Shown here piece after piece: positions 10,681 through 20,269 of a stretch of 64,000 nt of DNA. Within the stretch, counting starts at the first letter, position 1. Each line of letters opens with the position of its first letter. Under the pieces are notes generated by a model. The model saw nothing but the letters and a program-made list of their open reading frames with translations, did not search any database and was not told where the DNA came from. The DNA comes from Echinarachnius parma (Eukaryota > Echinodermata > Echinoidea > Clypeasteroida > Echinarachniidae): NCBI GenBank assembly GCA_037951105.1, contig JBAMJV010008020.1, positions 1-64,000 of the forward strand. Direction: 5' to 3'. The translations under genes and the position numbers were made by a program.

Positions 10681-13000
10681 GATTATGATTATGATTATGA
10701 TTATTTATCATTATCATTTGTGAAACAACCCCCACCCCTAGGTGTGTGTTTGCAGGGTGCAACCAGAGCTACCGAACGGAGAAGGGCCTGATGCGGCACT
10801 GCCAGTCTCACCTCAACGCCGACAAGCAGAACCTGCAGCAGAAGACGCCCAAGAGCGAGAAGGACAGCCCGGGGAAAGTGCTCAAGAAGAAGCGGAACAG
10901 GATTAGGAGGAAACTTTCCATGGGTAAATAATATTAAACAAAAAAGAAAGTATATTGTAAATTTTGTATGAAGAGCTTTTCTATTTGAAACAAAAAAACC
11001 TGTACTTTTGTCTTGTGGCCCAGACAGGCAAGTCGAAACAAGATTTTGAAAATTTGTGTTCTCTGTAACCTGAATCGGTGGCCCTAAACAGAGAAAAACG
11101 TAACAAACTATGTTCTATTTTGTTGCTCAATCGGGCCACTGGTATTACCATCAATGAATTTTGGTGGTCCAAAGCTAACTTGGAAGGGCACTGATATATA
11201 AATATAGTTCTTTGTTTATAGGGATCTAGTAACTTTGTTGACATGTGCAAACACCACGAAGGTACTGGCTGGTGGAACTCAATAGAAGAAATGTGGATAC
11301 TTATTTATTAAATTAATCTAGCAAACTCATTATTTTCTCTCTGGTAACAGTGAAGGCAGACGACTTCTTTGATACACGCATGGTTGATGTGATACACAAT
11401 CGCCTGGTGGAACTCAATATGAAGACCAGGATTGATGTGGAGGGCAAGGGAACGGATGTCATCTTCAAGAGTTCAGTGAGTAATATGTGAACGGCTATAG
11501 CAAAACCCGGCACTTGTAGGTAAAAATCTAAATGTACAGTTTTACACCATAAGAAAAGCCTCATCACAAGCTTTCATTTGATACTTTGTTCTAACTAATT
11601 GGTCAATAATTTGCGAAGATATGATTGTTTCAATTTTACAATCATAGGTCTTTTTCACACATTGTGTGAACATAAAATGCCCATTTCTTCAAAACATGAA
11701 ATACCGACAAGACACGATTGAATAAGCCACAAAAATCGCAATATTTCAATTTTCTGATTTTTTCTTCTTCGTATTAACATATCATATTCATAAAATATGA
11801 TTGAATAAGGGACCTGTTGCCACAAAATCGCAATATTTCAATTTTCTGGTATTTTTGTTTTGGTATTTGTGAATATGATTTGATTTGGTATATTTATTTC
11901 CACACTGTTTCAAAACGATACAGTGAAATCTCATTATAATGAGCATGTTGGGTCCATTGAATTCACCTTGTTATATCAGGGCTTAAAAAAAATAAAATAT
12001 ATGGTACAAAGAACCTGGACCTGTGAAATTACCTCGCTATATCCGGTACCTTGTTATAACAGAGCTTGTTATAAAGAGGTTCCACTGTATCATGTATATA
12101 AAGTACATATTAAAGTTTATTTTAAACAAAATAATCAAAAAAGGAATATTCAATTGTACTGCTATGTTGGGATCGGTGGGGATCGGTTCCACTGTATCAT
12201 GATTGTTTTTCTAACTCTGCCCATAGGTGATTGGAAGGAGAACTGACGAGGAGGGCCAAACAATGGTGCTTCTACGCTGGACACCCCTAGATGTGTAAGA
12301 TCTATTAAATCAATTATAATTGTATTAGTAATACAATGATAGATATTAACTCTTAAGCCTTATGGTCGAGAGAAATTCTAGTGGCCTGAACTCTGAATCT
12401 GGTGGCCTCAAACAAGGACAAAATGTAATAATTCTGATACAGTAGGTTGCAAATTTGGGCCAGTGGAATGAAGCATCAATAAAATTGGGTGGCCAAAATC
12501 TAGTGGCCGCGGCCTGCATTAATTTTTGTGAATTGAGTTATAATTTTAATGAATGACAATGGTAATAGTCCATGATATATAAAATTAAAATAATGGAAAA
12601 TACGTTCCCATGTGTAGCTTTTGCTACTTGCGGTAGATATGTGACCTGCGGTGGATATGTGACCTAGGATTATTAGAATTGCAGATAATGTGCCGCCTCA
12701 TGCCTTATGCCCACTTCACACATTTTAATACACCGCTGCCCTTATGCAGCAAAATGCACCAAAACAGGACAAAATTTATCCTATTTTTGTAACTATCATA
12801 TGATTCCAATCCTACACTTATTATTTTATTATTCCTTTTCTACTCCTTGCAGGATCCCTGATTCCTGGGTGCGAGAGGCAGAGATGAAACGGCACAAGAA
12901 GAAATCTGTCCCCATCGGGAGTCTCCCTGTGGAGAAAGTTGGCAAGTTAGGTCCAGGGCTGGTCTCCAATAGGAGGACCAGAAAGCAGAGAAGGAAATAA
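5304..13000 (+). CDS. AEBP2: AEBP2/jing homologue, PRC2 accessory zinc-finger protein (7 exons)
   Basis: Joining 5324-5377, 8405-8629, 9897-10021, 10742-10923, 11351-11475, 12227-12294 and 12853-13000 gives 927 nt, which is 308 aa plus stop. All junctions are GT-AG and phase-matched. Seen in the sequence: an S/T/P-rich N-terminus; three C2H2 fingers (CRWEACG...H4[14 protein letters not shown] with a long C-to-H spacer, [11 protein letters not shown]...HCQSH); a Lys/Arg-rich linker; [16 protein letters not shown]; a [14 protein letters not shown] block; and a basic C-terminus. The order and the KVYNTPS finger match animal AEBP2 (fly jing). In characterised animals this nuclear protein works with JARID2 in PRC2.2, contacting RBBP4 and nucleosomes. 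The length resembles the short vertebrate isoform. The ATG exon has an upstream acceptor and open frame, so a 5' exon, possibly coding, lies outside what I can see. Introns hold transposons and ghost exons. Confidence 0.93.
5621..7022. mobile_element. hAT-type non-autonomous element, intron 1 of AEBP2
   Basis: The terminal repeats are CAACGTAGGAA on the left and, read inward from the right, CAGCGTCGGAA. Both fit the hAT start YARNG closely, the right one exactly. The 8-bp duplication GACTACAC flanks both ends (5613-5620, 7023-7030). Near the left end GGGGGCTACTTTT is repeated; near the right end GGGGGCGA motifs recur. This element explains the GC-rich, CpG-rich block at 6520-7020, which is not a gene promoter. 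No intact transposase is present. Confidence 0.85.
7130..7610. repeat. Dispersed repeat, copy 1 (second copy at 29720-30085)
   Basis: Shares GTTGTAATACTCTT, GAGCCAATATAACATGATA, CCTTCCGTTACC-type blocks and GAAATCAAAGGTGT with 29720-30085 in the same order and strand. No ORF and no clear ends. Probably a fragment of an interspersed element. Confidence 0.65.
7755..7880. repeat. Dispersed repeat family with copies near 17640-17790 and 61720-61810
   Basis: All three copies contain AACTT...TTGGAGCTT (or AGGAGCTT), then an A/T stretch, then TTGT-TGTTT-G-TTATG-TAAC. Similarity is moderate but ordered over about 100 bp. No coding capacity; the class is unknown. Confidence 0.5.
7945..8158. mobile_element. 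Truncated copy of the window-wide TTAA MITE (family D)
   Basis: Matches the right half of the complete copy at 42096-42654: GATGAGTGTTTAGAGAGC, then GGTGGAGTTATAACTATTAG, then CTTTACCAAAACTCAACT. The left half and the right TTAA are missing. Confidence 0.8.
8405..8629 (+). CDS. AEBP2: AEBP2 exon 2: low-complexity segment and zinc finger 1
   Basis: The acceptor CTTCAG follows a C-rich tract; the donor is GTAATT; phase 0 to 0. It encodes a Ser run, a T/P repeat rich in TPTPTPS, then [15 protein letters not shown] and the His pair in DHVTTEH. Finger 1 is C-x4-C-x12-H-x4-H. The T/P repeat is a simple-sequence expansion and probably varies in length. Confidence 0.9.
8683..9170. mobile_element. 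Fold-back MITE, intron 2 of AEBP2
   Basis: Arms starting AATTCTCATCAGTGGCACAA (left) and its complement (right) extend inward for about 200 bp, including TTGATGGTTGTCATTTGC in both. The two arms together cover almost the whole element. A target duplication was not resolved. No ORF. Confidence 0.75.
9556..9830 (+). pseudogene. Three ghost copies of the AEBP2 zinc-finger 2 exon
   Basis: Directly upstream of the real exon (9897) are three degraded copies about 110 bp apart: 9556-9616, 9666-9725 and 9782-9830. The first has AAGAAGTTTGTGTGCCTGTA, so the finger Trp codon is now TAG. The second keeps the acceptor context CAGAAGCAG and reads through K-F-V-C-L-W before losing the second Cys. The third has an internal deletion. 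They are separated by ATTCCA-type simple sequence. The copies cannot encode a finger. Confidence 0.85.
9897..10021 (+). CDS. AEBP2: AEBP2 exon 3: zinc finger 2
   Basis: Acceptor AAGCAG, donor GTGAGT, phase 0 to 2. Encodes [17 protein letters not shown], then the HVLTH pair and GDKPFR. The spacing C-x4-C-x15-H-x3-H and the KVYNTPS core are the most diagnostic AEBP2 signature in the window. Confidence 0.95.
10394..10481 (+). pseudogene. Ghost copy of the AEBP2 zinc-finger 3 exon
   Basis: About 350 bp upstream of the real exon. By eye 67 of 79 aligned bases match from GTGTGTGGTTGCAGACTGC onward. The CGA (Arg) codon is now TGA, and both zinc-binding His codons are destroyed. It still has CAGGT at its 5' edge but cannot contribute a functional finger. 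Confidence 0.9.
10482..10740 (+). repeat. L2-like LINE 3' tail with expanded ATT microsatellite
   Basis: TTCTCAGCTCTTAGAAACATT, followed by AAGTGCTAT and then ATT units, matches the 3' end of the L2-like LINE at 33604-34500 (CTCAGCGCTTAGAAACATT). The A/T trinucleotide run covers about 10553-10680 and continues as ATTATG-type units to about 10703. A 5'-truncated retrotransposon insertion followed by microsatellite growth explains it. Confidence 0.75.
10742..10923 (+). CDS. AEBP2: AEBP2 exon 4: zinc finger 3 and basic linker
   Basis: Acceptor CCCCTAG, donor GTAAAT, phase 2 to 1. Encodes [16 protein letters not shown] with the HCQSH pair (C-x4-C-x12-H-x3-H), then a Lys-rich segment ([10 protein letters not shown]). 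The basic stretch is a plausible nuclear-localisation and nucleic-acid-binding region, as in vertebrate AEBP2. Confidence 0.93.
11258..11302 (+). pseudogene. Short ghost copy of AEBP2 exon 5
   Basis: CTGGTGGAACTCAATA is identical to the middle of exon 5 (near 11401), and GAAG...GATGTGG-like sequence continues on both sides with a small deletion. It is 50 bp upstream of the real exon. The sequence just before it, 11221-11250, is a fragment of the MITE family at 14980-15622. Shorter and less certain than the other ghosts. Confidence 0.6.
11351..11475 (+). CDS. AEBP2: AEBP2 exon 5
   Basis: Acceptor GGTAACAG, donor GTGAGT, phase 1 to 0. Encodes [20 protein letters not shown] and then a [10 protein letters not shown] end. 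It corresponds to the conserved DFFD...I...GKG...V-F-H-S block after the fingers in AEBP2. Confidence 0.92.
11494..11660. mobile_element. Partial copy of the 250-bp MITE seen at 16559-16809
   Basis: Shares GGCTATAGCAAAACCC, GCACTTGT and an A/T-rich block with AATAATTTGCGAAGATATGA-like sequence, in the orientation reverse to 16559-16809. Only one end is preserved. Confidence 0.7.
11921..12090. mobile_element. Small MITE, intron 5 of AEBP2
   Basis: Ends ATACAGTGAAATCTC (left) and GAGGTTCCACTGTAT (right) are inverted repeats, with internal TTATAACAGAG and TTATAT motifs. A further GGTTCCACTGTATCATGA end-fragment lies at about 12184. No ORF. The ends resemble widespread mariner-type MITEs. Confidence 0.7.
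12227..12294 (+). CDS. AEBP2: AEBP2 exon 6
   Basis: Acceptor GCCCATAG, donor GTAAGA, phase 0 to 2. Encodes [20 protein letters not shown] followed by LD and a split Val codon. Fits the V-I-x-K/R...L-L-x-W-x-P segment of AEBP2. Confidence 0.9.
12341..12530. repeat. 'GGCC-ACT' degenerate dispersed repeat
   Basis: Repeated short phrases such as AGTGGCC and GGCCAGTGGAA recur here and at 33340-33560 and 53216-53590 (GGGCCACTG). The units are imperfect. Not coding. Confidence 0.5.
12853..13000 (+). CDS. AEBP2: AEBP2 terminal coding exon
   Basis: Acceptor CTCCTTGCAG, phase 2. Encodes [19 protein letters not shown], a PIGSLPVEK segment and a basic end RRTRKQRRK, then TAA (12998-13000). The human protein also ends with a P-D-x-W-V block and a Lys/Arg-rich tail contacting PRC2 subunits and nucleosomes. 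The exon's 3' half is tandemly repeated downstream. Confidence 0.92.
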
Positions 13001-13740
13001 CTATATTAAGAAGAAAAGCTCTCAACATGCTTCCTGGTTTTCCTAGCCTTTTTCCTTCAATGCTGTGAGAACTGGAGACTAGGCGTCAAGAGAAGAAAGA
13101 AGTCTGTCCCCATCAGAGAAAGTTGGCAAGTTGGGACCATGACTGGTCTCCACTAGGAGGACTTGAAAGCAAAGAAGGAAATAACAATATGAAGAAAAGC
13201 TCTCAACATGCTTCCTGGTTATCCTAGCCTTTCTCCTTCATGGTTGTGAGAACTGGAGACTATCAGACTAGGCGTCAAGAGAAGAAAGAAATCTGTCCCC
13301 ATCGGAGAAAGTTGGCAAGTTGGGACCATGACTGGTCTCCACTAGGAGGACTTGAAAGCAAAGAAGGAAATAACAATATGAAGAAAAGCTCTCAGCATGC
13401 TTTCTGGTTCTCCTAGCCTTTCTCCTTCATGGTTGTGAGAACTGGAGACCAGACGTCAAGAGAAGAAAGAAGTCTGTCCCTGTCGGGATTCTCCCCCCTG
13501 GAGAGAAAGTTGGCAAGTTGGGGCCAGGGCTGGTCTCCTCTAGGAGGTGCAGAAAGCAGAGAAGGAAATAATAATATTTAAAAAAGCTCTCATTATGCTT
13601 CCTGGTTCTCTTAGCCTTTGTTCTGCATTGCTAGGAGAGCTCGATCTCGATGCAATGTCAAGAAGAGAAGGAAGAAGGACGCTGTCCCTATCCTAGTCTC
13701 CCCGTGGAGGAATGGCAAATAAGTTCCAGCGTTCATCTCC
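13001..13740 (+). repeat. Four decayed tandem copies of the AEBP2 terminal exon and 3' UTR
   Basis: The segment from the KKKSVPI codons through the stop and UTR is repeated. Landmarks of the form GAAA/GTCTGTC fall at 12901 (real exon), 13099, 13288, 13469 and about 13675, a period of about 181-206 bp. Each copy keeps AGAAAGTTGGCAAGTT and, in most, GCTCTCA-CATGCTTCCTGG. The copies lie after the stop codon and contain indels and in-frame stops. They are presumably transcribed as 3' UTR. The last copy is the most diverged. Confidence 0.9.
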
Positions 13741-14299
13741 CTTGACTAGGGCCATGGTGGCTTAGCGGTTAGATGGGGCTGAACACCATTACTTGCCCAA
13801 GTGTAAACAAATAATGTTGCCCGGGTCAAATGTCAGAAATGGTCTAGTTTTGTTGCTTGACTGGGCAACTAAAAATTTGTTCAGCTACGAGAGAGGTAAA
13901 TCTCATCAGGAAACAAGCAAGAAGTAAGGTAGCAGATTAATGTACCAGGTGCAATTAATTGTTCATTTGTTTCCATTGTCTATTTTTTCCGGGCAAGTAC
14001 GATTTATGTTTAGCGGAGTAAAATTTAAAAGTTAGTGTGGTGGCTTGAGTTAAAATAACCCCAGTTGGATCTCTGCGGCTAGGTCATACACTTGTTCCAA
14101 TGACTTTCAATAAACCGAAGTCTCCGCTTTTTATAGCAGGATTTTGCAAGGTATATTTCACCCCTTTGATGCTAAAAAGGTAGGGCTATTCGAGGTCCTT
14201 CTACAGCTGATGGGGGGGGGGGGGGGCATTTTAGTGCCCCTCCCTTATATCTCGGCCGTGAAACGCCCAATCGCTGTGGAAATGTGCATGTGTGTTAAC
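13741..14299. other. Unassigned, with a TE-like G-run
   Basis: Contains ACTTGCCC / GGGCAACT phrases also seen at 37255-37370, and a run of 15 Gs at 14212-14226. A weak tRNA-like box sits near 13752. No gene is supported. Confidence 0.4.
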
Positions 14300-14303
14300 T
14301 TAA

Positions 14304-14742
14304 AGGGGACCACCAGGCAAAGAACAACACATTATTATATGTTTTGGAACCGTTTTGTGATATCAAATAGATACCCAGCATTTTGCAAAGGGTTGTGTAA
14401 TTCATAAACAAAGCAATTAATTTCTACCACTTACGGAACCACTGCTATTTCCTGGTTCCATACGGGCCAACCATTTGCGAGTGCGCCAATGCTATTCACG
14501 CGTACGTTTGTAGACAGTAGATTCCCGGGTGATTCGTTCGCTCTGCACGTGCATCGCAATTCACCGCACACATCGCAGTCTTCGCAATCAGACCGCATGA
14601 ACGCATGATTTAGAATGGTGATGCGTTTCCAATTATATATTTTTTTTCTGGAAACATATTTTTGTGAACTTGTTGATGGAATGGCATACTAAAGATGTTA
14701 CCTTTCTTTAATAAAAATATTATTTTTGGGTGGTGGTACCCT
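14304..14742. mobile_element. TTAA-flanked MITE, GGGGACCACC family
   Basis: TTAA (14300-14303, 14743-14746) flanks AGGGGACCACCA on the left and GGTGGTACCCT on the right. The sequence inside is AT-rich with an A box-like hairpin. A fragment of the same family is at about 16157. No ORF. Confidence 0.8.
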
Positions 14743-14979
14743 TTAAGTGTATAGATAACTGGTAATTTTTAAATTCAGTCATTTACGGTAATTTATGCAA
14801 ATAAGATCTAATTAACACTTTTGCTCATAAATCATTGTTCGATTGTTGAACATTGCCTATAAGGCCATTTAGGCTACTATGGCTGCCCCTGCATTTCGAG
14901 AATGGACAAGGAAAAGTTACTGGGTCCTCTTAGGAAATGACAATGAGATTTGTAGGGCAATATTTTTCAAAAACATTAA

Positions 14980-15622
14980 AGGGATCTAGTAACTTTGTCA
15001 GTTTGTTGACATCATCGATATGCACACTGGATACAGCACGCTGAACAATGCCGAATGAGCGACGTTGAAGCCGCCGCAAGTATCTAAAAGTCCACCTAAG
15101 TGACCAAATACAAAAGGTGCTTCTATTCATTTCCGTAAATCGATTCACTCGAGCGAGCATGGTCTTTGTATTTGGAGTACTTTTGGAGTACTTTTTCACA
15201 CTGTCGCTGGCTTAATGATGAGGGCGCTGTTGCTATATCCAGTATTTTTATATCGATGGTTGACATGTGCAAAAAGTGATGAGTGGTTGATACAATGTAT
15301 ATTGTTGTTATCTGATATGTCCACAGGGTGTTGTGTGAACATTTAAATTGAAAGTTAAATGGACGTTATACATGTATGGCCGAGTAATGAGCAAAAATGC
15401 AAAGTGATATTCACTAACTCATTGCACTCACTTTGTACACGGTTTTCGCGGTCCGATGGATAATTTTACATCTGAACACTTCAATGATAAATATCTTTTT
15501 AACGAAAGTGAAATTTGAAAAACCGAAACCTGTCCCATGCTTTTATTGTAAATACGAATACAACAAGGTGTGAGGGAACCGCTAGAATCCAATTGTATTT
15601 GGAGGATTTGGACTAAGTCCCT
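14980..15622. mobile_element. TTAA-flanked MITE, AGGGATCTAG family, copy 1
   Basis: TTAA at 14976-14979 and 15623-15626 flanks AGGGATCTAGTAAC on the left and GGACTAAGTCCCT on the right. A second copy lies at 44138-44517, sharing ATGTATATTGTTGTTATCT, TTTGTACACGGTTT and GAGGGAACCGCTAGAAT. Confidence 0.85.
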
Positions 15623-15641
15623 TTAATAATGGTGTCAATTT

Positions 15642-15948
15642 CTGTAGTGCATATAGAGTGGTGAAGTGTGAAGTCATCAACAATCTATTTTTAGAATTTT
15701 CAAATTTTAACTTCATTTTCCGAAAGAGCACAATAAATAATTAAGTTATGAACCAGAACACTAACACTGATTTCCTATTGACAAAAATTCATTCAGATGG
15801 GCATATCTCGGCCAATACTTTACATATTCAAATGATTTTCAGTATTTGGACATTATTTTTTTGCTCTTTCGGAAAATGAAGTTAAAATTTGAAAATTCTA
15901 AAAATAGATTTGTATGACGTCATAGCTTCTGTACTCTATTTGCTACAC
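15642..15948. mobile_element. Fold-back MITE
   Basis: Inverted arms of about 100 bp share ATCTATTTTTAGAATTTTCA and CATTTTCCGAAAGAGCA. Ends are GTAG-GCA-ATAGAGT-like on both sides. No ORF and no resolved target duplication. Confidence 0.75.
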
Positions 15949-16558
15949 GAGGAACAAGGATCAGGAACAGGAACAGGACAAGTGGCTGCACTCAGGATGA
16001 AACACTACACCAGGAAACACTTAATGACTCACATTTCATACATGTAGTTCCTCTTGTAGGAAGAATTGAAAACAGAAAAGAAAATTACAATACAACATTA
16101 TTTTGGAAAACTGTTTTGCAGGGAGAGTTAACACATCAGCTGATAATCTCCAAAACCTTAGAGGGGACCACCGCACACAGAGCAAAAGAAGCTGATATGT
16201 TTTGGTACCATTGGTTGATATTGGTTGATATTTAATCTTTGAGCCCTATTTTGTTACTGTCCCGTCCCTTCTTCCGTTGTTTTTTTAAAATTCGGAAAAT
16301 CGTTTGATTGGGAACATATTTTCACTCTTTTAACTCCCATTTCGTCTTCCAGATTGGCAAATTCACCAAATTTTAAACCTATATTGATGTCATTCAGAGA
16401 AATTAGGAGTTGCCAATTTGATGATGGAAATAATGGTACATTTTGCCTTGAAATCATTCTCGTCTTGGATGGGGATACCTTTCTTATTTTGTATCAAGGC
16501 GTGGTAATGAAGATATGATTAGAATGATTACATATTCTTCTTATTTTCATTCTTATTA

Positions 16559-16809
16559 GTGACTGGCCATAGCAAAACCCTGCACTTGTCGGTAATTCAT
16601 GTTTTTAAGAAATTTGCATTCTGAGTTCAGATGATGTATGTTAAAGACTTATGATTGTAAAATTGAAATAATCATATCTTCGCTAATTATTGACCAATCT
16701 GTTAGAACAAAGCATGAAATGAAAGCTTGTGATAGGGCCTTTCTAATTGTATGAAAATCAACATTTTGTTTTTTTACCCACAAGTGCAGGTTTTTCTATA
16801 GCTGGTCAC
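16559..16809. mobile_element. 250-bp MITE with full TIRs
   Basis: Left end GTGACTGGCCATAGCAAAAC and right end its imperfect complement finishing TATAGCTGGTCAC, with CTGCACTTGT near the left and ACAAGTGCAG near the right. A partial copy lies at 11494-11660. Confidence 0.85.
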
Positions 16810-17800
16810 ATTTCGTGGGTTTAATTGCCATTATATCAAATTGGTAAACAAATTTCTTTATTGGTTTTTTAATATAAAACCTTCATGTACTTAACTGTGT
16901 GATTTTCCATATTCAAATGGAAATGTTTGGGGTAAAAGCTTTTTTATAACGTTAACAAATATCCATCTTTGAAGATCCTGCTTATGGCGTTTTTGGATAG
17001 TAATTAGATTAAATACTTTTTGTGAATTTAATGACAAGTTTTGACATTTAGTCAACTTCCCTGAATATCTATGAGAGACATCTATTGTTAATCGAATCCT
17101 TCAAGTTAAGAATTGACAGCTGGCCTGTTAATGGTTGTGTGAAATCAGAGGAAATGACCTTTGATTATACAAGTTTATGGTATTTCGAACAATTTAGTAG
17201 ATCTCTTGCTTTGATTATGTGTCAACTTGATTCTATTGACTTTGCATTTGCGTGTAAAATGAATGTTAATTGAACTAAACATTACAAGCTATTAAATTGC
17301 AATTAATTCACAAAAAACTTTATTCACCATTCCATTAAATACATTACTAGGTAAATAAACAAAGCATAACTAGAAAGGTAGAATGGTGATAAAATACAAA
17401 CAAAGATTAACATTCATTACATTTAGATATGGAAATGGATGGACTTCGAAATGTAGGAAAATTAACTTATAAGCAGAATATCCAGAAAATATTGTTATCA
17501 ATTAACAGTAACTCATCATTTTCAAATCAAAAATATACAACAAACATAAATAAATATAAAAAAGCACAGTAAATTGATGATAGTTTAATCTTAACCTTAA
17601 TCCTAACTCTAACCGAAGTCATAACGTGATGTTGATTCCATTAACTGTGTAAAATTGAACAAAAGTAACTTGGAGCTTTTACGCTTCTCTTGTACCTTGT
17701 TGTTTGGTTATGGTAACAGAATAATGAAATGACCTTTGAGTTTTCAATATCTCTGTAACTGTGGAGATATTAAAGATTGAATTTGAAAACATCTATGGAT
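16810..17800. other. AT-rich spacer
   Basis: No gene supported. 17280-17560 is A-rich and resembles the reverse strand of a LINE 3' end. Part of 17640-17790 belongs to the dispersed repeat at 7755-7880. Confidence 0.4.
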
Positions 17801-17808
17801 GTTTTTGA

Positions 17809-17885
17809 CTGTAGTCACTAGCTTAGTGGTCAGAGCACTGGTGTAGCAATGCGGAGGTCTTGGGTTTGATTCCTTTGGAAGCCCA
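17809..17885 (+). mobile_element. tRNA-derived SINE head (or tRNA pseudogene)
   Basis: An A-box-like TAGCTTAGTGGTCAGAGCAC and a B-box-like GGGTTTGATTCC are correctly ordered and about 30 bp apart, followed by a T-run. The acceptor and anticodon stems do not fold cleanly, so this is not called as a functional tRNA. Confidence 0.6.
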
Positions 17886-18545
17886 TTTTTGTTTACTATT
17901 TTATTATTTATTTAATTTCTGGGGGTCAGTTTTCCTGTTTGAATTTATTTGTAGTTAGATATACCACCCTTTCGTTCATGTCGGTATGAATACAGGGCTG
18001 CTGCAACATAGTCATTGCCAACATCAATTGGTACAGAACTGAAATATTTCATTCATTCTCCAAATGCATCAACTCCATCATTAATTCACTCACCACGTTT
18101 CTTCCGTAAATTGAATGCTAAGTTGTACAGAATGTGATGTAAATATTTGTAAATATTTGTAAATAAATTGTATATTCTGTTATTTACTGCTAATTACTGC
18201 TTATTTTTTTCAAGGAAAATGTTACAATTACTGTTCAGTCGTCTGAAAACTATCATTAAAAGAGTTAGTACTGCTGAAATTGTACAATTACTTTGAACAA
18301 ACGGGTCACTGGCGCATGATGAATCAATGTTTTTCATACCCAATTAACCAAATATGAACTCGTAACTATTAATTTTCATTTCTACTCAGTTACATTTCCA
18401 TGCAAATGAATTAAAAGTGTTCTGGAACACTATATTGTTGGAGTCACATGAGATACAAGTGATGTTGCCCTACTATCATTGTGCTGAAATTAAACATACA
18501 TTTATTCATGTATATTTACCATTGAATATTGTGACATATGCATTC

Positions 18546-18730
18546 ATTTTGTACTTTGTTCCTCCCCCCGGGGGCCCCCAGGCTACAGTCGGGCCCAATC
18601 ATTGGGAGCCAATCTAACATGCTGAATCAAGCCCCGACTGGGTTTCCAACTGGCTATCGATTGGAAAAATCGTAGTCGTGAGGCAACGCACACAGATGAT
18701 TCGACTGAAAAATGGGCGAATCGGGTCAAG
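18546..18730. other. GC-rich unassigned patch
   Basis: Contains CCCCCCGGGGGCCCCC and two copies of a CAGTCGGG / CCCGACTG motif in opposite orientations. It may be a small element upstream of the SINE-like sequence at 18824. Class unknown. Confidence 0.35.
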
Positions 18731-18823
18731 TCGGCCCTGTGTTTGCTGGGCCTTACATGTACCTTTACATGCTGAGAGATTGGCTCGCCAATGACTTGAA
18801 TTTGGATCTGTCTTCATTCATGA

Positions 18824-18896
18824 AGTCTCTGTGGCCTAGTGGTGAAGGCGTCGGCGTTCAAAGCTGGAGACCCTGGTTCGAGTCCTGGCAAGACAG
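18824..18896 (+). mobile_element. tRNA-derived SINE head (or tRNA pseudogene)
   Basis: A-box GTGGCCTAGTGGTGAAGGC and a canonical B-box GGTTCGAGTCC. The D-arm and anticodon arm (loop GTTCAAA) fold, but the acceptor stem and T-stem carry mismatches. A T-run follows (TTTTTC), as expected of a Pol III terminator. The pairing failure argues for a SINE rather than a working tRNA. Confidence 0.65.
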
Positions 18897-19071
18897 TTTT
18901 TCAACCCGTGCCTTTTTTTCATTTGGAGGATTTAAGGGAGGAACATCGCTTATTAAGCTACGCCTATTATTATTCCTTTTCAACCATTTATGATTATTCT
19001 TTGCAATTATTTAAATATACATGTAGGAAGAAACCAAAGCTGTATGTATTTGTTCACTTTTCGCTTGTATA

Positions 19072-20269
19072 TACAGAGTGTATACAAAAAAAGGGTAGGG
19101 TAATCGAAGTTCAAAGGTCAATAATTTTGTCATGATACACTTTCATAATTTCAATCAGGCGTATGTGTAAGGAATAGTTATCCAGCTACCTTTCCTGAAT
19201 TAGCAACGCATCGCGGAGTTCTTTGTTGTTGAAGATGACAGGTGCAAAACCTACTTTTTGCAAGTTTTGGCTAATAAATGAAAGCTTGAAAGTAAAATAA
19301 TGGGGCCACACTTTAATGAAAACGTCAATTTGACCCATTTTTGTTCGGTTTGTGAATTATTGAATCGTTTAGCTGAATATACATTCACTGAAACCATGCA
19401 TGATTAAGTACATTTCAATTGAACATTTATGAATATGTGCTGGCCTGCCATCCACCAGAATTAAATTCCGATGTTTAATATCGGTCGTAAAAATGGAAGG
19501 CTTGGATTAGGAAATTTGAGGAAGGTCATGGTGATTGGGCCATTTTTTTCCAAGGTAATTAACATTAACTGGTAAAATGTACCTACAGATGATACCTCTG
19601 TTGGAGGAACATGTGCGAGGAGTATGTAGACAGATTCAAGCACGGGCGTAGACATGACATTGATACCCATTCAAGTGGGGGGGATGAGCTATTCATTCAT
19701 CGGATTACATCCCCCCAGTTGAATAGGTATTACGTAACTCGCTACGCCCGTGGATTCAAGACAGTGCCCCAGCCCATTGCCTTGTCGCTGCCAGAGATAG
19801 ACTACACTAGAAGAACTCTGGGGAAAGGGTTAATTCGATCAATCATGAGGTGGAATGGCCACCGCGAGGTCCCCAGATTAAAAATTGGTCGACTTCTTCC
19901 TTTTGGGATTTTTGAAGAACAAGGTGTGTACATCTTCTCTTGATCTGGATGATTTGAAGAGTCGCAATCGACACGAGGTGGATGTTTCAGCCAAAAAACA
20001 AAAACAAATCCCCAACATTTAAGTATGGCACCACTCATTTCAGGAATCCATTCATTAGCCAAAACTTGCAAAAAGTGGGTTTCCGTCGCACCTGTCATCT
20101 TCAACAACAAAGAACTCAGCGATGCGGGACATTGCTGATTCAGGAATGGTATCAAATTAAAGCTGAAAGGTTACTCTTTTCGTCCATAACTCATTGGTGT
20201 AAATGTATATAGTTTTGAAATAATTGACCATTGAACTTCGATTACCTTTTTTTATATATACACTCTGTA
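19072..20269. mobile_element. 1.2-kb TIR element with long inverted arms
   Basis: Ends TACAGAGTGTATAC and its complement lie in TA-rich sequence. Inner arms about 200 bp long share GGTAATCGAAGTTCAA and GATGACAGGTGCAAAAC-like blocks in opposite orientation. TA target preference suggests a Tc1/mariner-type MITE. No transposase. Confidence 0.8.
19638..19753. mobile_element. 116-bp hairpin MITE nested in the 19-20 kb element
   Basis: CACGGGCGTAGACATGAC on the left pairs with a right end finishing CTACGCCCGTG. Inside, AAGTGGGGGGGATG pairs with ATCCCCCCAGTT. A related CGTAGAC / G-run piece occurs at about 55985-56100. Confidence 0.65.

Noticed and set aside
10490..10762. Minus-strand poly-Asn ORF
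   Set aside because: Pure translation of an ATT microsatellite.
13752..13800. Third tRNA-like SINE
   Set aside because: A-box-like GGCTTAGCGGTTAGATGG but no convincing B box.
18824..18896. Functional tRNA with UCA anticodon (selenocysteine-like)
   Set aside because: Acceptor and T stems do not pair properly and the arm sizes are not those of tRNA-Sec; SINE head is simpler.
19611..20212. Overlapping ORFs of 110-117 codons on both strands
   Set aside because: Inside a TIR element and a nested hairpin; no homology recognised.
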